Shown piece after piece: positions 1-9,875 of a stretch of 64,000 bases of DNA. Position 1 is the first letter of the stretch, and each line of letters starts with the position of its first letter. The notes under the pieces were generated by a model. It worked only from the letters and a program-made list of their open reading frames with translations. It searched no databases and was not told where the DNA came from. Origin of the DNA: Dokdonella sp. (GTDB taxonomy: Bacteria; Pseudomonadota; Gammaproteobacteria; Xanthomonadales; Rhodanobacteraceae); the NCBI RefSeq assembly GCF_019634845.1, contig NZ_JAHCAQ010000004.1, forward strand, positions 174,005 to 238,004, read 5' to 3'. Position numbers and translations under genes: made by a program.

Positions 1-2767
1 CCAGCCGATCGTGGTCATGGATCGCGCGGCCATCGAGAAGCAGGGCTTCAACTCGGTCGCCGACATCCTGCAGAACATGCCGGAAGCCGGCACCCCGCCG
101 ATCAGCCGCTCCGAGGTTCTGGCCTCCGGCGAGAACGTCGGTGGCTACTACATTGATCTGCGCAACCTCGGTGCCAACCGCACCCTCGTGCTGATCAACG
201 GCAAGCGCCTGGGTACCACCACCGATGGCCTGCAGGATCTGTCGCAGATCCCGATGGCGGCGATCGACCGCATCGAAGTCCTCAAGGACGGTGCCTCGGC
301 GATCTATGGTTCGGACGCGATCGCGGGCGTGGTCAACATCATCACCCGTCGCAACTTCGATGGTGCCGAGGCCAGCGGTTTCGTCGGCCAGTACGATCAG
401 GACGACGGCGTCAAGCAGAACTACAGCATGGTGCTCGGTGCACACAGCGATCGTGGTTCGGTGACGATGACGGCCGAGTACACCAAGGAAGAGCCGGTGT
501 GGGCCAAGGACCGCTGGTTCAGCGCGTTCCCCGACACCACGCGTCATCCCAATGCCGGCTGGTCGATCGTGTCGCAGTACGGCAACTTCTTCATGCCGCC
601 GGGCTACTGCTCATCGGGCCTGTGCGCGCTCAACCCGGGCGGCAATCCGGGCAATCCGGCCGACTGGCACAACACGGGTGCTGGCGGCGCGCCGAACGAC
701 CGCTCCAACCCGAACTACCAGATGATGCTCAACACCGGTGTCGAGCGCCACTCGCTGTTCACGAGCGGCAACTACGACATCACCGACCATGTCCGCTTCA
801 CGGGCGACTTCCTGTACAACAAGCGTCGCGCCACGCAGCAGGTGGCCGGCTATCCGTTCCAGCCCGCCTTCACGATTCCGGGTGACACCGCCGCGCATCC
901 GTACATCGGTCTGTCGCCGGACAGCTACTTCAACCCGACGGGTGAGCAGATCTACTTCTACCGTCGTGGCTGGGAGATGCCGCGCACGACCGTCAGCGAT
1001 CTGCAGACCTATCGAGTCTCGGGTACGCTCGAAGGTGATTTCCAGATCGGCGACCACACTTGGAACTGGGATGTTGGCGCCTACGTCAACAACAACGACC
1101 TGCTCAAGACCGGTCGCGGCGACTTCGCCCTGCTGGCGACGCGCAATGCGCTGGGTCCGTCGTTCTACGATCCGGCCACTGGTCGCGTGACCTGCGGTAC
1201 GGCGAGTGCGCCGATTCCGTACGGCACCGCGCCGGGCTCGTGCGTGCCGTGGAACCCGTTCCTGACGCCAAGCCAGGGCGGCGCCTACTCGCTGTCGGAT
1301 CCGGCAGTGCAGTCCTACCTGTTCCCGTTCTCGCACGACACGGGCAATACACGCACGGTCGACTACAGCGCCAACATCACGGGCAGCATCTTCACGCTGC
1401 CGGCCGGCGATCTCGCGCTGGCAGGTGGCTACGAGCATCGCAACGAGTCGGGTAGTTTCATTCCCGACGCGATGAAGCAGTCGGCGATGAGTACCGATCT
1501 GGCCAGCGGTCCGACCGGCGGCAAGTACAAGGTCGACGAGTACTACCTCGAAGTGGACGTGCCGGTTCTGCGCGACATGTTCCTCGCGCGTGAGCTGTCG
1601 TTCAACGTTGCGGGTCGCTACTCGAAGTACAGCTCGTTCGGTGACACCACCAACGGCAAGTTCAGCCTGACCTGGCGCCCGATCGACGACCTGCTCGTGC
1701 GTGCCAACTACGCGCAGGGTTTCCGCGCGCCGACCATCGGCGACCTGTACGGCGGCATCAGCGGCACGTTCGACTACTACACCGATCCGTGCGACGTCAC
1801 GCTCGGTGCGGCGGCGAGCAACTCCGCGGTCATGCAGCGCTGCGTCAGCGGTTTTGGTGGTCAGCCTGGCGTGGGCGCCAACTTCCATCAGCCGGGTCAG
1901 GGTGGTACGCCTTGCGCGACCGTACCCTGCCAGACGGGCGTGCAGTTCTTCTCGGGCAGCAACCCGTTCCTGCAGCCGGAAACGGCAACGAGCAAGACGG
2001 CCGGCCTCGTCTACAGCCCGCACTGGGTCGATGGCCTTGACGTCGCCGTCGACTGGTTCCGCGTGCGCATCAACAATGCGATTGGCGGCGACTCGGTGTC
2101 CGGCATGCTGGATGACTGCTATGTGCTCGGCGTGGCATCGCGTTGCTCGAACCTGCTGTTCCAGCGCAGCCCGACCAACGGCATGGTTGTCTACGCACTC
2201 CGCGGCGGTCTGAACTCCGGTTGGGTCGAGACGGAAGGTTGGGATTTCGGCGTCAACTACCGTCTGCCCGAGTTCTCGTTTGGCCGCTTCATGGTGCGCT
2301 GGAACACGACCTACATGTCCAAGCAGGACGGCAAGGCCGACGACGCCCCGACGACTCCGGTCACGCACGCCAACGGCTACGGCTCGAACTTCCGCACGCG
2401 TTCGGTCGGCAGTGTCGACTGGAGCTGGGGTGATTTCGGCGCGACGTTCACCTCGCGCTACTTCTCCTCGATCCGCGAGAAGTGCTCGTACGACGTCAAT
2501 GGCGGCCAGGGTGGCCCTGAGTGCAACATGCCCGGTCACTGGGCCAATGGCACCAAGGGCAACTGGAACCGTACCGGTGCCAACACCTTCCACGACCTCC
2601 AGGTCCGCTGGAATGCGCCGTGGAATGGCACGATCTCGGTCGGTGCGAACAACGTGTTCGACCACGAAGGTCCGGTGCTGTATTCGGATCCGAACTCGCA
2701 GTACGACTACTACGGCGGCTTCGATATCGGTCGTTTCTACTACGTCCGTTATCAGCAGAAGTTCTAA
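1..2767 (+). CDS. TonB-dependent receptor, 3' part (5' end outside window)
   Basis: Outer-membrane beta-barrel receptor that imports a ligand with energy from TonB-ExbB-ExbD. The reading frame is open from base 2, so the signal peptide, TonB box and first plug residues lie upstream. The visible part opens with plug-domain sequence ([13 protein letters not shown], then [16 protein letters not shown] and [20 protein letters not shown]), typical of the large xanthomonad receptors. The rest is aromatic-rich beta-strand sequence, and the chain ends RYQQKF, with the terminal phenylalanine used for outer-membrane insertion. Several Cys pairs (for example CSSGLC) sit in probable extracellular loops. 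The ligand cannot be told from sequence. A strong terminator follows directly. Confidence 0.95.
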   Translation, partial: QPIVVMDRAAIEKQGFNSVADILQNMPEAGTPPISRSEVLASGENVGGYYIDLRNLGANRTLVLINGKRLGTTTDGLQDLSQIPMAAIDRIEVLKDGASAIYGSDAIAGVVNIITRRNFDGAEASGFVGQYDQDDGVKQNYSMVLGAHSDRGSVTMTAEYTKEEPVWAKDRWFSAFPDTTRHPNAGWSIVSQYGNFFMPPGYCSSGLCALNPGGNPGNPADWHNTGAGGAPNDRSNPNYQMMLNTGVERHSLFTSGNYDITDHVRFTGDFLYNKRRATQQVAGYPFQPAFTIPGDTAAHPYIGLSPDSYFNPTGEQIYFYRRGWEMPRTTVSDLQTYRVSGTLEGDFQIGDHTWNWDVGAYVNNNDLLKTGRGDFALLATRNALGPSFYDPATGRVTCGTASAPIPYGTAPGSCVPWNPFLTPSQGGAYSLSDPAVQSYLFPFSHDTGNTRTVDYSANITGSIFTLPAGDLALAGGYEHRNESGSFIPDAMKQSAMSTDLASGPTGGKYKVDEYYLEVDVPVLRDMFLARELSFNVAGRYSKYSSFGDTTNGKFSLTWRPIDDLLVRANYAQGFRAPTIGDLYGGISGTFDYYTDPCDVTLGAAASNSAVMQRCVSGFGGQPGVGANFHQPGQGGTPCATVPCQTGVQFFSGSNPFLQPETATSKTAGLVYSPHWVDGLDVAVDWFRVRINNAIGGDSVSGMLDDCYVLGVASRCSNLLFQRSPTNGMVVYALRGGLNSGWVETEGWDFGVNYRLPEFSFGRFMVRWNTTYMSKQDGKADDAPTTPVTHANGYGSNFRTRSVGSVDWSWGDFGATFTSRYFSSIREKCSYDVNGGQGGPECNMPGHWANGTKGNWNRTGANTFHDLQVRWNAPWNGTISVGANNVFDHEGPVLYSDPNSQYDYYGGFDIGRFYYVRYQQKF

Positions 2768-2792
2768 GCCGAACGAGTCTGTCTGTTTTTGT

Positions 2793-2822
2793 AACGGCCC
2801 CGGAAACGGGGCCGTTTTTTTT
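2793..2822 (+). terminator. Rho-independent terminator of the TonB-dependent receptor
   Basis: A GC-rich stem (AACGGCCCCG / CGGGGCCGTT) with a GAAA loop is followed by a run of eight T, 25 bases after the receptor stop codon. It is a textbook intrinsic terminator and isolates the receptor from the convergent gene on the minus strand. Confidence 0.92.
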
Positions 2823-2871
2823 GCTTGCGCAGGTCGACAGGCGGCGCGTCGCGCCAACGATGCGCGCGCTT

Positions 2872-3567
2872 TCAGCCGGTCGTGCCCGCCGTGGCCAGCG
2901 ACAGGGCGCAGCGCACCGCATGCGGCGCCTCCGCGAGCCGTCTATCCTGTCGCAGCGGCAGCGCGTACGCGAACAGCGGGCCGTCGTGCACGCAGGTGTG
3001 GAACTCGCCGCGCTCCCCGCACGGATCGCAGCTCGCCGGCAGGTCGGCGAGCAGGTGCGCATCGTAGGCGCGACCGCAGTAGTGTGCAGCGAGCTGACTC
3101 GTGTCGACGCGACACAGCACGGCGCGATGGCCGCCAGCGATGAACTCATGCGCGAGCGCTTGCGGCGCCGTGCCCCACAGCGGAAACACACCGCTCCAGG
3201 CCAATGGCTGCAGCACGCCTTCGCGCCAGGCCCGCACATCGGCCAGGTGGAGGTCACCGTAGGCAATATGCCGCAACGCGCGCTCGTGCGCGGCGCGCGC
3301 CGCGGCGAGACTCTCGGCCAGCGCCGCTACGTAGCAGGCATTGTCTGGCATCGATGGCAAGCGCATGACCTGCAGCGGCAGGCCGAGCGCGGCCGCCTGG
3401 GCCTCGACAATCGCCAGTGGAATGCCTTGCGCCTGCACGCAGGCGTCCGGTCCGACCACGCTCGTCAGCAGGCCGACGACGCGCCAGGCCGGATCGCTGC
3501 GCAGGCGCGCCAGGGCCAGCGCGGCATCCTTGCCGCCGCTCCACGAAACCAGCACCGGCGTGGCCAT
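2872..3567 (-). CDS. DUF71 / diphthine-ammonia-ligase-like PP-loop ATPase
   Basis: The 231-residue protein begins with a PP-loop nucleotide-binding motif (SGGKDA, residues 10-15). It carries the YGDL motif (103-106) and the CDPCGERGEFHT motif (180-191) that mark the DUF71/MJ0570 family of adenine-nucleotide alpha hydrolases. The eukaryotic member is the amidase step of diphthamide synthesis. Bacteria lack diphthamide, so the substrate here is unknown; an ATP-dependent amide-forming reaction is the best inference. GGAG lies about 8 bases before the ATG. It is a single gene, convergent with the receptor and divergent from the SpmA-SpmB fusion. Confidence 0.85.
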   Translation of the reverse strand: MATPVLVSWSGGKDAALALARLRSDPAWRVVGLLTSVVGPDACVQAQGIPLAIVEAQAAALGLPLQVMRLPSMPDNACYVAALAESLAAARAAHERALRHIAYGDLHLADVRAWREGVLQPLAWSGVFPLWGTAPQALAHEFIAGGHRAVLCRVDTSQLAAHYCGRAYDAHLLADLPASCDPCGERGEFHTCVHDGPLFAYALPLRQDRRLAEAPHAVRCALSLATAGTTG

Positions 3568-3691
3568 TGCACGCTCCGTTTGACCCGGTCGGCCACCTTG
3601 ACGTCATGTCGCGCCCGGCGCAAGGCCAATGCCGCGACGCAGGCAGCCCGTGACGGTAGGCAGCCCGACCGCGATCCGCGATCATGCGCCC

Positions 3692-4921
3692 ATGCTCAAC
3701 CGGCTCTGGCTCGGCTTCTTCGTGGTTGCGACGCTCGCGGCGCTCGCGCGCTGGGTCGGTGCGGGCGATGCGGGCGTGTTTGCGGCGATGATCGCGGCGC
3801 TGTTCGACATGGCGCGATTGTCGGTCGAGGTCATGATCCTGCTGTTCGGCACGCTCACGCTGTGGCTCGGCTTCCTGCGCATCGCCGAGCGTGCCGGCCT
3901 GGTCGAGTGGCTGGCGCGCGCGCTCGGCCCGCTGTTTGCGCGCGTCATGCCCGAGGTGCCACGCGATCATCCCGCGATCGGTCTCATCACGCTCAACTTC
4001 GCCGCCAATGCGCTGGGCCTGGACAACGCCGCCACGCCGATCGGACTGCGCGCGATGCGTGAACTGCAGACACTCAATCCGAGTACGGACACGGCCAGCA
4101 ACGCCCAGATCCTGTTTCTCGTGCTCAATGCGTCGTCGCTTACGCTGCTGCCGGTATCGATCTTCATGTACCGCGTGCAGCAGGGCGCACCTGACCCGGC
4201 GCTCGTGTTCGTGCCGATCCTGCTCGCCACCAGCGCGTCGACGCTGGCCGGCTTCCTCGCGGTCGCGCTGGTGCAGCGGATCCGCCTGCGCGATCCGCTG
4301 CTGCTGGTTGCGCTGCTGGCGGCGGCCACCCTGCTCAGCGCATTCATCACCGTCCTGCTGCGCCTGCCTGCGACCTCGCTCGCCTCGTTGTCGTCGTTGC
4401 TCGGCAACCTCACGCTGTTCGGCATCATCCTGGCTTTCCTCGCGGTCGGCGCATGGCGCAAGGTGCCGGTCTACGACAGCTTCGTCGACGGCGCCCGGCA
4501 GGGTTTCGAGGTGGCGCGCGACCTGCTGCCGTATCTGGTGGCGATGCTGTGTGCAATCGGCGTGTTGCGCGCCTCGGGCGCCCTCGAGTTCGCGCTTGAC
4601 GGCGTGCGCTGGCTCGCGCAGACGCTGCATCTCGATACACGCTTCATCGACGCGTTGCCGACCGCGCTGGTCAAGCCGTTCTCGGGCAGTGCCGCGCGCG
4701 CGATGCTCATCGACACCATGCAGGCGCATGGCGTGGACAGCTTCCAGGCCTTGCTGGCGGCAACGATCCAGGGCAGCACCGAAACGACGTTCTATGTCGT
4801 CGCGGTGTACTTCGGCGCAGTCGGCATCCGCCGCGTGCGCCACGCGGTCGGCTGCGCCCTGTTCGCCGACCTGGCCGGCGTGCTCGCGGCGATTGCGGTG
4901 TGCTACTGGTTCTTCGGCTGA
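3692..4921 (+). CDS. SpmA-SpmB fusion, nucleoside-recognition (GATE) domain membrane protein
   Basis: This 409-residue polytopic membrane protein carries two GATE (nucleoside-recognition) domains. The first half resembles SpmA (ITLNFAANALGLDNAATP, then a long TM stretch). The second half resembles SpmB (LVKPFSGSAARAMLIDTM and IQGSTETTFYVVAVYFG). In Bacillus spmA and spmB are separate spore-maturation genes affecting core dehydration. Fused homologs occur in non-sporulating Gram-negatives, where the role is unknown and solute transport is a guess. I start at the ATG for MLNRLWLGFF; the in-frame sequence upstream is Arg/Pro-rich and does not look coding. The next gene is convergent, 25 bases away. 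Confidence 0.85.
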   Translation: MLNRLWLGFFVVATLAALARWVGAGDAGVFAAMIAALFDMARLSVEVMILLFGTLTLWLGFLRIAERAGLVEWLARALGPLFARVMPEVPRDHPAIGLITLNFAANALGLDNAATPIGLRAMRELQTLNPSTDTASNAQILFLVLNASSLTLLPVSIFMYRVQQGAPDPALVFVPILLATSASTLAGFLAVALVQRIRLRDPLLLVALLAAATLLSAFITVLLRLPATSLASLSSLLGNLTLFGIILAFLAVGAWRKVPVYDSFVDGARQGFEVARDLLPYLVAMLCAIGVLRASGALEFALDGVRWLAQTLHLDTRFIDALPTALVKPFSGSAARAMLIDTMQAHGVDSFQALLAATIQGSTETTFYVVAVYFGAVGIRRVRHAVGCALFADLAGVLAAIAVCYWFFG

Positions 4922-4946
4922 GCGCAACGACGCGCGGCCGGTCTGC

Positions 4947-5147
4947 TCAGCCGCGCGGACGACCGCGCAGGACCCGCGCCGGCAGCAGGATCACGCCGCG
5001 CACGAGTTCGAGCACACCTTCCACCGCGATGCCGAGCAGGCGGAACGGCAGCAGGATGAGCCAGACCAGCGGATACAGCAGCAGCGCCAGCAGGGCCAGC
5101 GGCCAGCACAGCACGAGCAGCAGCAGCCAGAGCAGGAAGGTCAGCAT
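4947..5147 (-). CDS. small hydrophobic membrane protein, 66 aa
   Basis: The protein begins MLTFLLWLLLLVLCW and is almost entirely hydrophobic for about 45 residues (one long or two short TM helices), with an Arg-rich end (LRGRPRG) that should stay in the cytoplasm. GAGGAG about 8 bases before this ATG favours it over the longer frame starting at 5234. It lies 83 bases downstream of the MFS transporter on the same strand, so it may share that transcript. I do not recognise a named family. Confidence 0.6.
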   Translation of the reverse strand: MLTFLLWLLLLVLCWPLALLALLLYPLVWLILLPFRLLGIAVEGVLELVRGVILLPARVLRGRPRG

Positions 5148-5230
5148 GGTCGGGTCTCCTCGGTCACGCGGCGATGGTGCGCTGCGTACAGCAGATGGGG
5201 CAGCCAATCGATGATTGCAACGGGCCGTGT

Positions 5231-6502
5231 TCAAGCCTGTTCGGGCACGCCGCTCGGCGCGGCGGCATGGATGTGGCGCGGCTGGCCCGCGGTGACGCGC
5301 CAGGCGACGAACCAGCCGAACACGAGCAGGGCCGTGGCCAGAAGGTACGGCGCGCCGGGCAGCACGGACGGCGCGCGGGCGCCGATGAACAACGCGAACA
5401 CCTGCGTGAACAAGGCGGGTCCGAAGATGCCGGCGACGCTGCTGAGGCTGCTGACGGCGCCCTGCACACGACCCTGCTCGTGCTCATCGACCCGGTGCGT
5501 GATCAGCGCCTGCGTGGCCGGTCCGGCCAGACCCCACAGCGCCAGCAGCGGGATCGCGGCGAGGAAGGTCGCGCCGTTCGGCGCCAGTCCCATCACCGCG
5601 AAACCGCTGGCGCCGAACAGCACGCCGGCAAGCAACGTGCGGCGCTCGCCGAGCACGGGCACGAGCCGGCGCACGAGCCCGGCCTGCACGATCGCGTTGC
5701 ACAGGCCGACCAGCGCGAGCGTATAACCGACCTTCTGTTCGCCCCAACCATACCGATAGTCGGCGTACAGCACGAACACGCTCTGCAACGCATAGTGGGC
5801 GAGGTTGGCCACGAACACCACGCCGGCCAGTCCCAGCACCGACTGATAGCGCTTGAGCAGCATGATCGATCCCAGCGGGTTGGCGTGCGACCAGTCGAAG
5901 CGCGCGCTGCGCCGTTCGCGCGGCAACGACTCGGGCAGGATGAACCAGCCGTAGCAGAAGTTGGTGAGCGCGAGCAGCGCCGCGGCGTAGAACGGCCAGC
6001 GCAGGTCGTGGTGGCCGAGGAAGCCGCCCAGCGCCGGGCCGATGATGAAGCCGATGCCGAAGGCCGAACCGAGCAGACCATAGCTCGCGGCGCGCTTGGC
6101 GGGTGGCGTCACGTCGGCGATGTAGGCGTTGGCCGTGGTGAAGCTGGCGGCGAACATGCCCGACACGAAGCGACCCACCAGCAGCATCGGCACACTGTTG
6201 ACGAGCGCCATGAACAGGAAGTCGACGCCGATGCCGAGGTTGGACAGCAGGATCACGCTGCGCCGCCCGAAACGATCCGACAGCGCGCCCTGAATCGGTG
6301 CGCAGATGAACTGGATCGTCGCGAACAGCGTACCGAATATGCCCACCCACATCGCGGCGCGGGCAATGCCGCCGCCGCCGAGGCGTTCGATCAGATGCGG
6401 CAGCACCGGGATGATGATGCCGAACGACAGGATGTCGATCAGCACCGTCACGAAGATGAAGATCACCGCGGCGCGGCGCGGCGTGTCAGGCGTGGTGTTC
6501 AA
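5231..6502 (-). CDS. MFS transporter, TCR/Tet-like family
   Basis: This 423-residue, 12-TM major facilitator is of the DHA1/Tet type. The N-terminus has the family signature (VLIDILSFGIIIPVLPHL), and the loop 2-3 motif reads GALSDRFGRRSVILL, the canonical G-x-L-a-D-r-x-G-r-k. Such proteins are proton-driven exporters in the inner membrane; the substrate cannot be inferred, and resemblance to TetA does not show tetracycline export. The start used here is TTG with no clear ribosome site, so the true start may lie slightly upstream in the same frame. The gene follows folE by 93 bases on the same strand. Confidence 0.88.
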   Translation of the reverse strand: MNTTPDTPRRAAVIFIFVTVLIDILSFGIIIPVLPHLIERLGGGGIARAAMWVGIFGTLFATIQFICAPIQGALSDRFGRRSVILLSNLGIGVDFLFMALVNSVPMLLVGRFVSGMFAASFTTANAYIADVTPPAKRAASYGLLGSAFGIGFIIGPALGGFLGHHDLRWPFYAAALLALTNFCYGWFILPESLPRERRSARFDWSHANPLGSIMLLKRYQSVLGLAGVVFVANLAHYALQSVFVLYADYRYGWGEQKVGYTLALVGLCNAIVQAGLVRRLVPVLGERRTLLAGVLFGASGFAVMGLAPNGATFLAAIPLLALWGLAGPATQALITHRVDEHEQGRVQGAVSSLSSVAGIFGPALFTQVFALFIGARAPSVLPGAPYLLATALLVFGWFVAWRVTAGQPRHIHAAAPSGVPEQA

Positions 6503-6595
6503 ACGGATGTCCGGCTTGCGGTTGGCCCGGGTGACGATGGCGACGAGCAGCCCGGGCAGGTGGATGTGCGGCGGCGCGCGGCGCCGCCGCGTGCG

Positions 6596-7198
6596 TCATT
6601 GGTGGGCGTGACTGTCGATGTCGATGAAGCGCAGGAACTCGGCGCGCGTGCGCGCGTCGTCGCGGAATGCGCCGAGCATCTGGCTGGTCACCATCGACAC
6701 CCCGCGCTTGTGCACCCCGCGCGTGGTCATGCACTGGTGCGAGGCATCGATCACCACGCCGACGCCACGTGGCTTGAGCACGCGGTCGATGCAGTGGGCA
6801 ATCTGCGCCGTGAGCTTTTCCTGCACCTGGAAGCGCCGCGCGTACGCGTCGACCACGCGGGCGAGCTTGGAGATGCCCACCACCTTGTCGGCGGGCAGGT
6901 AGCCCACATGGGCGCGACCGATGATCGGCGCCATGTGATGCTCGCAGAACGATTCGAAACGGATGTCGCGCAGCACCACCAGCTCGTCGTAGCCATCGAC
7001 CTCTTCGAACGTGCGTTCGAGGTACTCCGCCGGATCGACCGCGTAGCCCGAAAACCAGTCGCGGTAGGCGTCGACCACGCGGCGCGGCGTGTCGAGCAGG
7101 CCCTCGCGGGAAGGATCGTCGCCGGCCCAGCGCAGCAGGGTGCGCACGGCCGCCTCGGCCTGCTCGCGGCTGATGTTCGTCTCGGGTCCGTCGTTCAT
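6596..7198 (-). CDS. folE: GTP cyclohydrolase I
   Basis: Converts GTP to dihydroneopterin triphosphate, the first step of tetrahydrofolate and pterin synthesis. The 200-residue chain has the catalytic/zinc residues of the family: Cys85 and His88 in [12 protein letters not shown], and Cys156 in [11 protein letters not shown]. Length and order match the bacterial type IA enzyme. I prefer the ATG of MNDGPETN (7198) because GGAG lies 9 bases upstream; an in-frame start seven codons earlier is less likely. The pterin-dependent phhA lies about 6 kb away on the other strand; E. coli-type folE does not itself supply BH4, so that link is only suggestive. Confidence 0.96.
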   Translation of the reverse strand: MNDGPETNISREQAEAAVRTLLRWAGDDPSREGLLDTPRRVVDAYRDWFSGYAVDPAEYLERTFEEVDGYDELVVLRDIRFESFCEHHMAPIIGRAHVGYLPADKVVGISKLARVVDAYARRFQVQEKLTAQIAHCIDRVLKPRGVGVVIDASHQCMTTRGVHKRGVSMVTSQMLGAFRDDARTRAEFLRFIDIDSHAHQ

Positions 7199-7272
7199 CG
7201 CATGCTCCGGCCTGCACAAGCCGACAGTTTAGCCCGCGTTGGCCGGCATCGGCGCGTCGCGGTCGATGGCGT

Positions 7273-7881
7273 TCAGCGCGGCGTGCGGCGCGCGCGACGC
7301 GGCTTGGCGGCCGTTTCGGGCGCCAGCTGCAATGGTGCCAGCACCCACGACAAGGCCACCAGGCGCCCGCTGCGCTTGCCCTGCGAGCGATGCAACAGCG
7401 CACCCAGTCGCGCCAGCAGCGCGTTGATCTCGGCCAGTTCCGCGCGGTTGACCCAGCCGGTGACGCGGCCGGCCCACAGCTCGCGCCGGGGCCCCTCGAC
7501 CACACAGTCCGGATCGGCGAGGGCGGCGCTGAAGTCGCGTTGCGCGACCCGCAACAGGCTCGCCACCGCGCGCGCCACGGCGTCGGCGTTGGCCGTCGCG
7601 CCCGGTTGGTAGCCGATGCGCAGGCGCTTGCCGCGCGGCGTGGCGGCGCGATAGCTGCGCCCGGCCGCAGCGCGCTGTTCCACCACCAGCCCGGCCGCCA
7701 CGAGCTGGCGCAGGTGGTAATACAGACCGTCGGCCGGCCGGCCGAGCTGGGTGGCCAGCGCGGCGACGCTCATCGCGGCGCGGGCTGCCTCCAGCGCATC
7801 GATGATCTCCATCCGCGCCGGCGATGCCAGCAGGTCGATCCGTGCCACGTCGGCGACGACGTGGCCATTGCACCGTGCCAT
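7273..7881 (-). CDS. winged-helix (ArsR-like) transcriptional regulator
   Basis: The N-terminal half is an ArsR-type winged helix: RIDLLASPARMEIIDAL, then MSVAALATQLGRPADGLYYH as the recognition region, then the wing (AAGRSYRAATPRGKRL). The C-terminal 100 residues are helical and unrecognised, ending in a basic tail. No metal-binding Cys cluster is visible, so a metal sensor is unlikely. The gene is divergent from the periplasmic aspartyl protease, and an inverted repeat lies between them (see 7897-7924). The start is uncertain: ATG 7881 keeps the repeat outside the gene, while ATG 7911 or TTG 7914 would overlap it. Confidence 0.75.
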   Translation of the reverse strand: MARCNGHVVADVARIDLLASPARMEIIDALEAARAAMSVAALATQLGRPADGLYYHLRQLVAAGLVVEQRAAAGRSYRAATPRGKRLRIGYQPGATANADAVARAVASLLRVAQRDFSAALADPDCVVEGPRRELWAGRVTGWVNRAELAEINALLARLGALLHRSQGKRSGRLVALSWVLAPLQLAPETAAKPRRARRTPR

Positions 7882-7896
7882 TGGTTGGCTTGTTTG

Positions 7897-7924
7897 GTTT
7901 GAAATTATCATCAATTATTCAAAC
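7897..7924. promoter_or_regulatory. inverted repeat, candidate operator in divergent promoter
   Basis: GTTTGAA and TTCAAAC form a perfect 7-base inverted repeat around a 14-base AT-rich spacer, in a conspicuously AT-rich stretch of GC-rich DNA. It lies between the divergent HTH regulator and aspartyl protease genes, where an autoregulatory operator would be expected. That the regulator binds here is inference from position and symmetry. Confidence 0.5.
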
Positions 7925-7969
7925 AACGGCCGCCCATCGCAAGCGCCGCCTGCAACGAGGAGAACCGCC

Positions 7970-9868
7970 ATGTGCCGCCATCTGCTGCTCGCGCTGCTGG
8001 GTCTGTTGGCGTGGTCGCCCGCACCCGCCCATGCGATCGATGTCGACGCCGTGCTGCAGGCCGACAAGGATGCCAGCGGCGGCGCGCGCTGGGACGCGGT
8101 GCGAAGTCTCGCGCTCGAAGGCGAACTCCACGCCGGTGGCCTGCACGGCAGCTTCCGCACGCTGCTGGATCTGTCCGCCGCACGCAGCGTGACCCACTAT
8201 CGGCTGGGGCCGATCGAGGGGGCCGATGGCTACGATGGCGAGCATGGCTGGTCGCGTGATCCAGGCGGCGAAGTGGCCAGGCTCGATGCGTCCGCGGCCA
8301 GGCGTCGCGCGCGCAGCCAGGCCTGGGTCGACGCCCATGGCTACTGGTATCGGCAACGCATGCCGGCGAGCTTTGGCGCGCTGCGCACGCAGACCCTCGA
8401 TGGCCATGCCTACGCCGTGGTCGAAGCCACGCCTGCCGCTGGCGAGCCGGTCACGCTGTACTTCGATATGGCCAGCCATCGCCTGACCCGCATCGTGCAG
8501 GCACAGGGGCAGGACATCGCCACCACGCTGCTGGCGGACTGGCGCGAGCAGGATGGCCTGGAACTGCCGCGCCACAGCGTGACCGAGCTCACCGACGCTG
8601 CCGGACGCACCGACCCGCGGCGCCGCACCGAGCTGCGCATCGAGCGCGTGGCCGTCAACGTGGCGGTCACCGATGCCGACTTCGCGGTGCCGGAGATGAC
8701 CGCCACGGCGCGCATCGACAACGCCGCGGGCGTCACCCGCATCCCGTTCGAGCTCGTCAACAACCACATCTACGTCGATGGCGCGATCGACGGCAAGCCG
8801 GCCCGCTTCCTCGTCGATACCGGTGGCGTGAATCTGCTGACGCCCGCCGCGGCGCGCAAGTTCGGCCTGTCGGCACAGGGCAAGCTCGCCGCGCGCGGCG
8901 TGGGCGAGCAGGAGGTTGATCTCAGCCTCGCCCATGCGCGGCAGGTGCGCGTGGGCGAGGCGGTGCTGGAGCAGCCCGTGTTCTACGTCGTCGATCTGGG
9001 CGACCTCGATGCGGTCGAGGGCGTGGTGGCCGATGGCCTGGTCGGGTACGAGATGTTTCGCCGCTTCGGCGTGACGATCGACTATGCGGGCGGCGTACTG
9101 AGCCTGGCCGCGCCGGAACGGTTCGTGCCACCGGCCGGCGCCCATCGGCTCGCCTTCGAACAGGGCGAACGCATGCCGATCGTGAGCGGCATGCTCGACG
9201 GGCTGCCGATCCGCGCCAGCATCGACACCGGCTCGCGAGCATCGCTGACCCTGCATTCGCCGTTCGTGCGCGAGCATGGCCTCGTGGCGAAATACCACGC
9301 CGATACCGAAGCCGTGGTCGGCTGGGGTGTCGGTGGCCCCAATCGCGGCCGCCCCGCGCGACTGGGTCGCCTGCAGTTGGCCGGTCTCGACATCGACGGC
9401 ATCGCCGGTGACCTCTACACCGGTGACAAGGGTTCGTTCGCCAGTCCCGACGTCGCGGCCAACCTCGGCGGCGGCGTGTTCAAGCGCTTCACGCTTGCGA
9501 TCGACTACGCCACGCGCGCGCTGTACCTGGCGCCCAATGCCGCGTTCGAGCAAGCCGATCCATTCGATCGCAGTGGCCTGTGGCTGCTCGGTGAAGGCGC
9601 CAGCTTGCGCGTGGCCGATGTCGCGTCCGGCAGCGCCGCCGCCCGCGCCGGGTTCAAGCCCGGCGATCGGATCCGGGCCATCGGCGGCGAGGCGGTCACC
9701 ACGCGCTCACTGGGCGACTGGCGCCGGCGCCTGCGCGAGCTGCCGGTCGGCACGCGGCTGGCAATCGCCTATGAGCGGGCCGGGCAGGCCGCCACCGCGC
9801 GGCTCGTGCTGGCCGACCGCATCGCCGCGCGCTGGCTGCCGTCGCGTTCCGCGCCCGCGGCGCGCTGA
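7970..9868 (+). CDS. periplasmic retropepsin-like aspartyl protease with PDZ domain
   Basis: The 632-residue protein starts with a signal peptide (MCRHLLLALLGLLAW, cleavage near APAHA). Residues 23-240 form an N-terminal region of unknown fold. Two retroviral-type aspartyl protease repeats follow, with active-site triads around Asp283 (FLVDTGG) and Asp419 (ASIDTGS), so one chain could form the pseudo-dimeric active site. A PDZ domain (about 540-615, with PGDRIRAIGGEAV) ends the protein and would bind substrate C-termini. It should act in the periplasm on unfolded or exported proteins. GAGGAG precedes the ATG. It is divergent from an HTH regulator that may control it. Confidence 0.87.
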   Translation: MCRHLLLALLGLLAWSPAPAHAIDVDAVLQADKDASGGARWDAVRSLALEGELHAGGLHGSFRTLLDLSAARSVTHYRLGPIEGADGYDGEHGWSRDPGGEVARLDASAARRRARSQAWVDAHGYWYRQRMPASFGALRTQTLDGHAYAVVEATPAAGEPVTLYFDMASHRLTRIVQAQGQDIATTLLADWREQDGLELPRHSVTELTDAAGRTDPRRRTELRIERVAVNVAVTDADFAVPEMTATARIDNAAGVTRIPFELVNNHIYVDGAIDGKPARFLVDTGGVNLLTPAAARKFGLSAQGKLAARGVGEQEVDLSLAHARQVRVGEAVLEQPVFYVVDLGDLDAVEGVVADGLVGYEMFRRFGVTIDYAGGVLSLAAPERFVPPAGAHRLAFEQGERMPIVSGMLDGLPIRASIDTGSRASLTLHSPFVREHGLVAKYHADTEAVVGWGVGGPNRGRPARLGRLQLAGLDIDGIAGDLYTGDKGSFASPDVAANLGGGVFKRFTLAIDYATRALYLAPNAAFEQADPFDRSGLWLLGEGASLRVADVASGSAAARAGFKPGDRIRAIGGEAVTTRSLGDWRRRLRELPVGTRLAIAYERAGQAATARLVLADRIAARWLPSRSAPAAR

Positions 9869-9875
9869 GCCGGGC

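Noticed and set aside
611-2857. 748-residue open frame antisense to the TonB-dependent receptor
   Set aside because: Arg/Ala/Val/His-rich antisense translation with no domains; a shadow of the receptor in GC-rich DNA.
5231-6502. Naming the MFS gene as a tetracycline-resistance determinant
   Set aside because: It has the Tet/DHA1 architecture, but that family includes many other exporters, and nothing here shows tetracycline specificity.
5174-7612. 812-residue open frame on the plus strand across the MFS and folE genes
   Set aside because: Composition is His/Arg/Gln-rich and repetitive; it lies opposite two clear genes.
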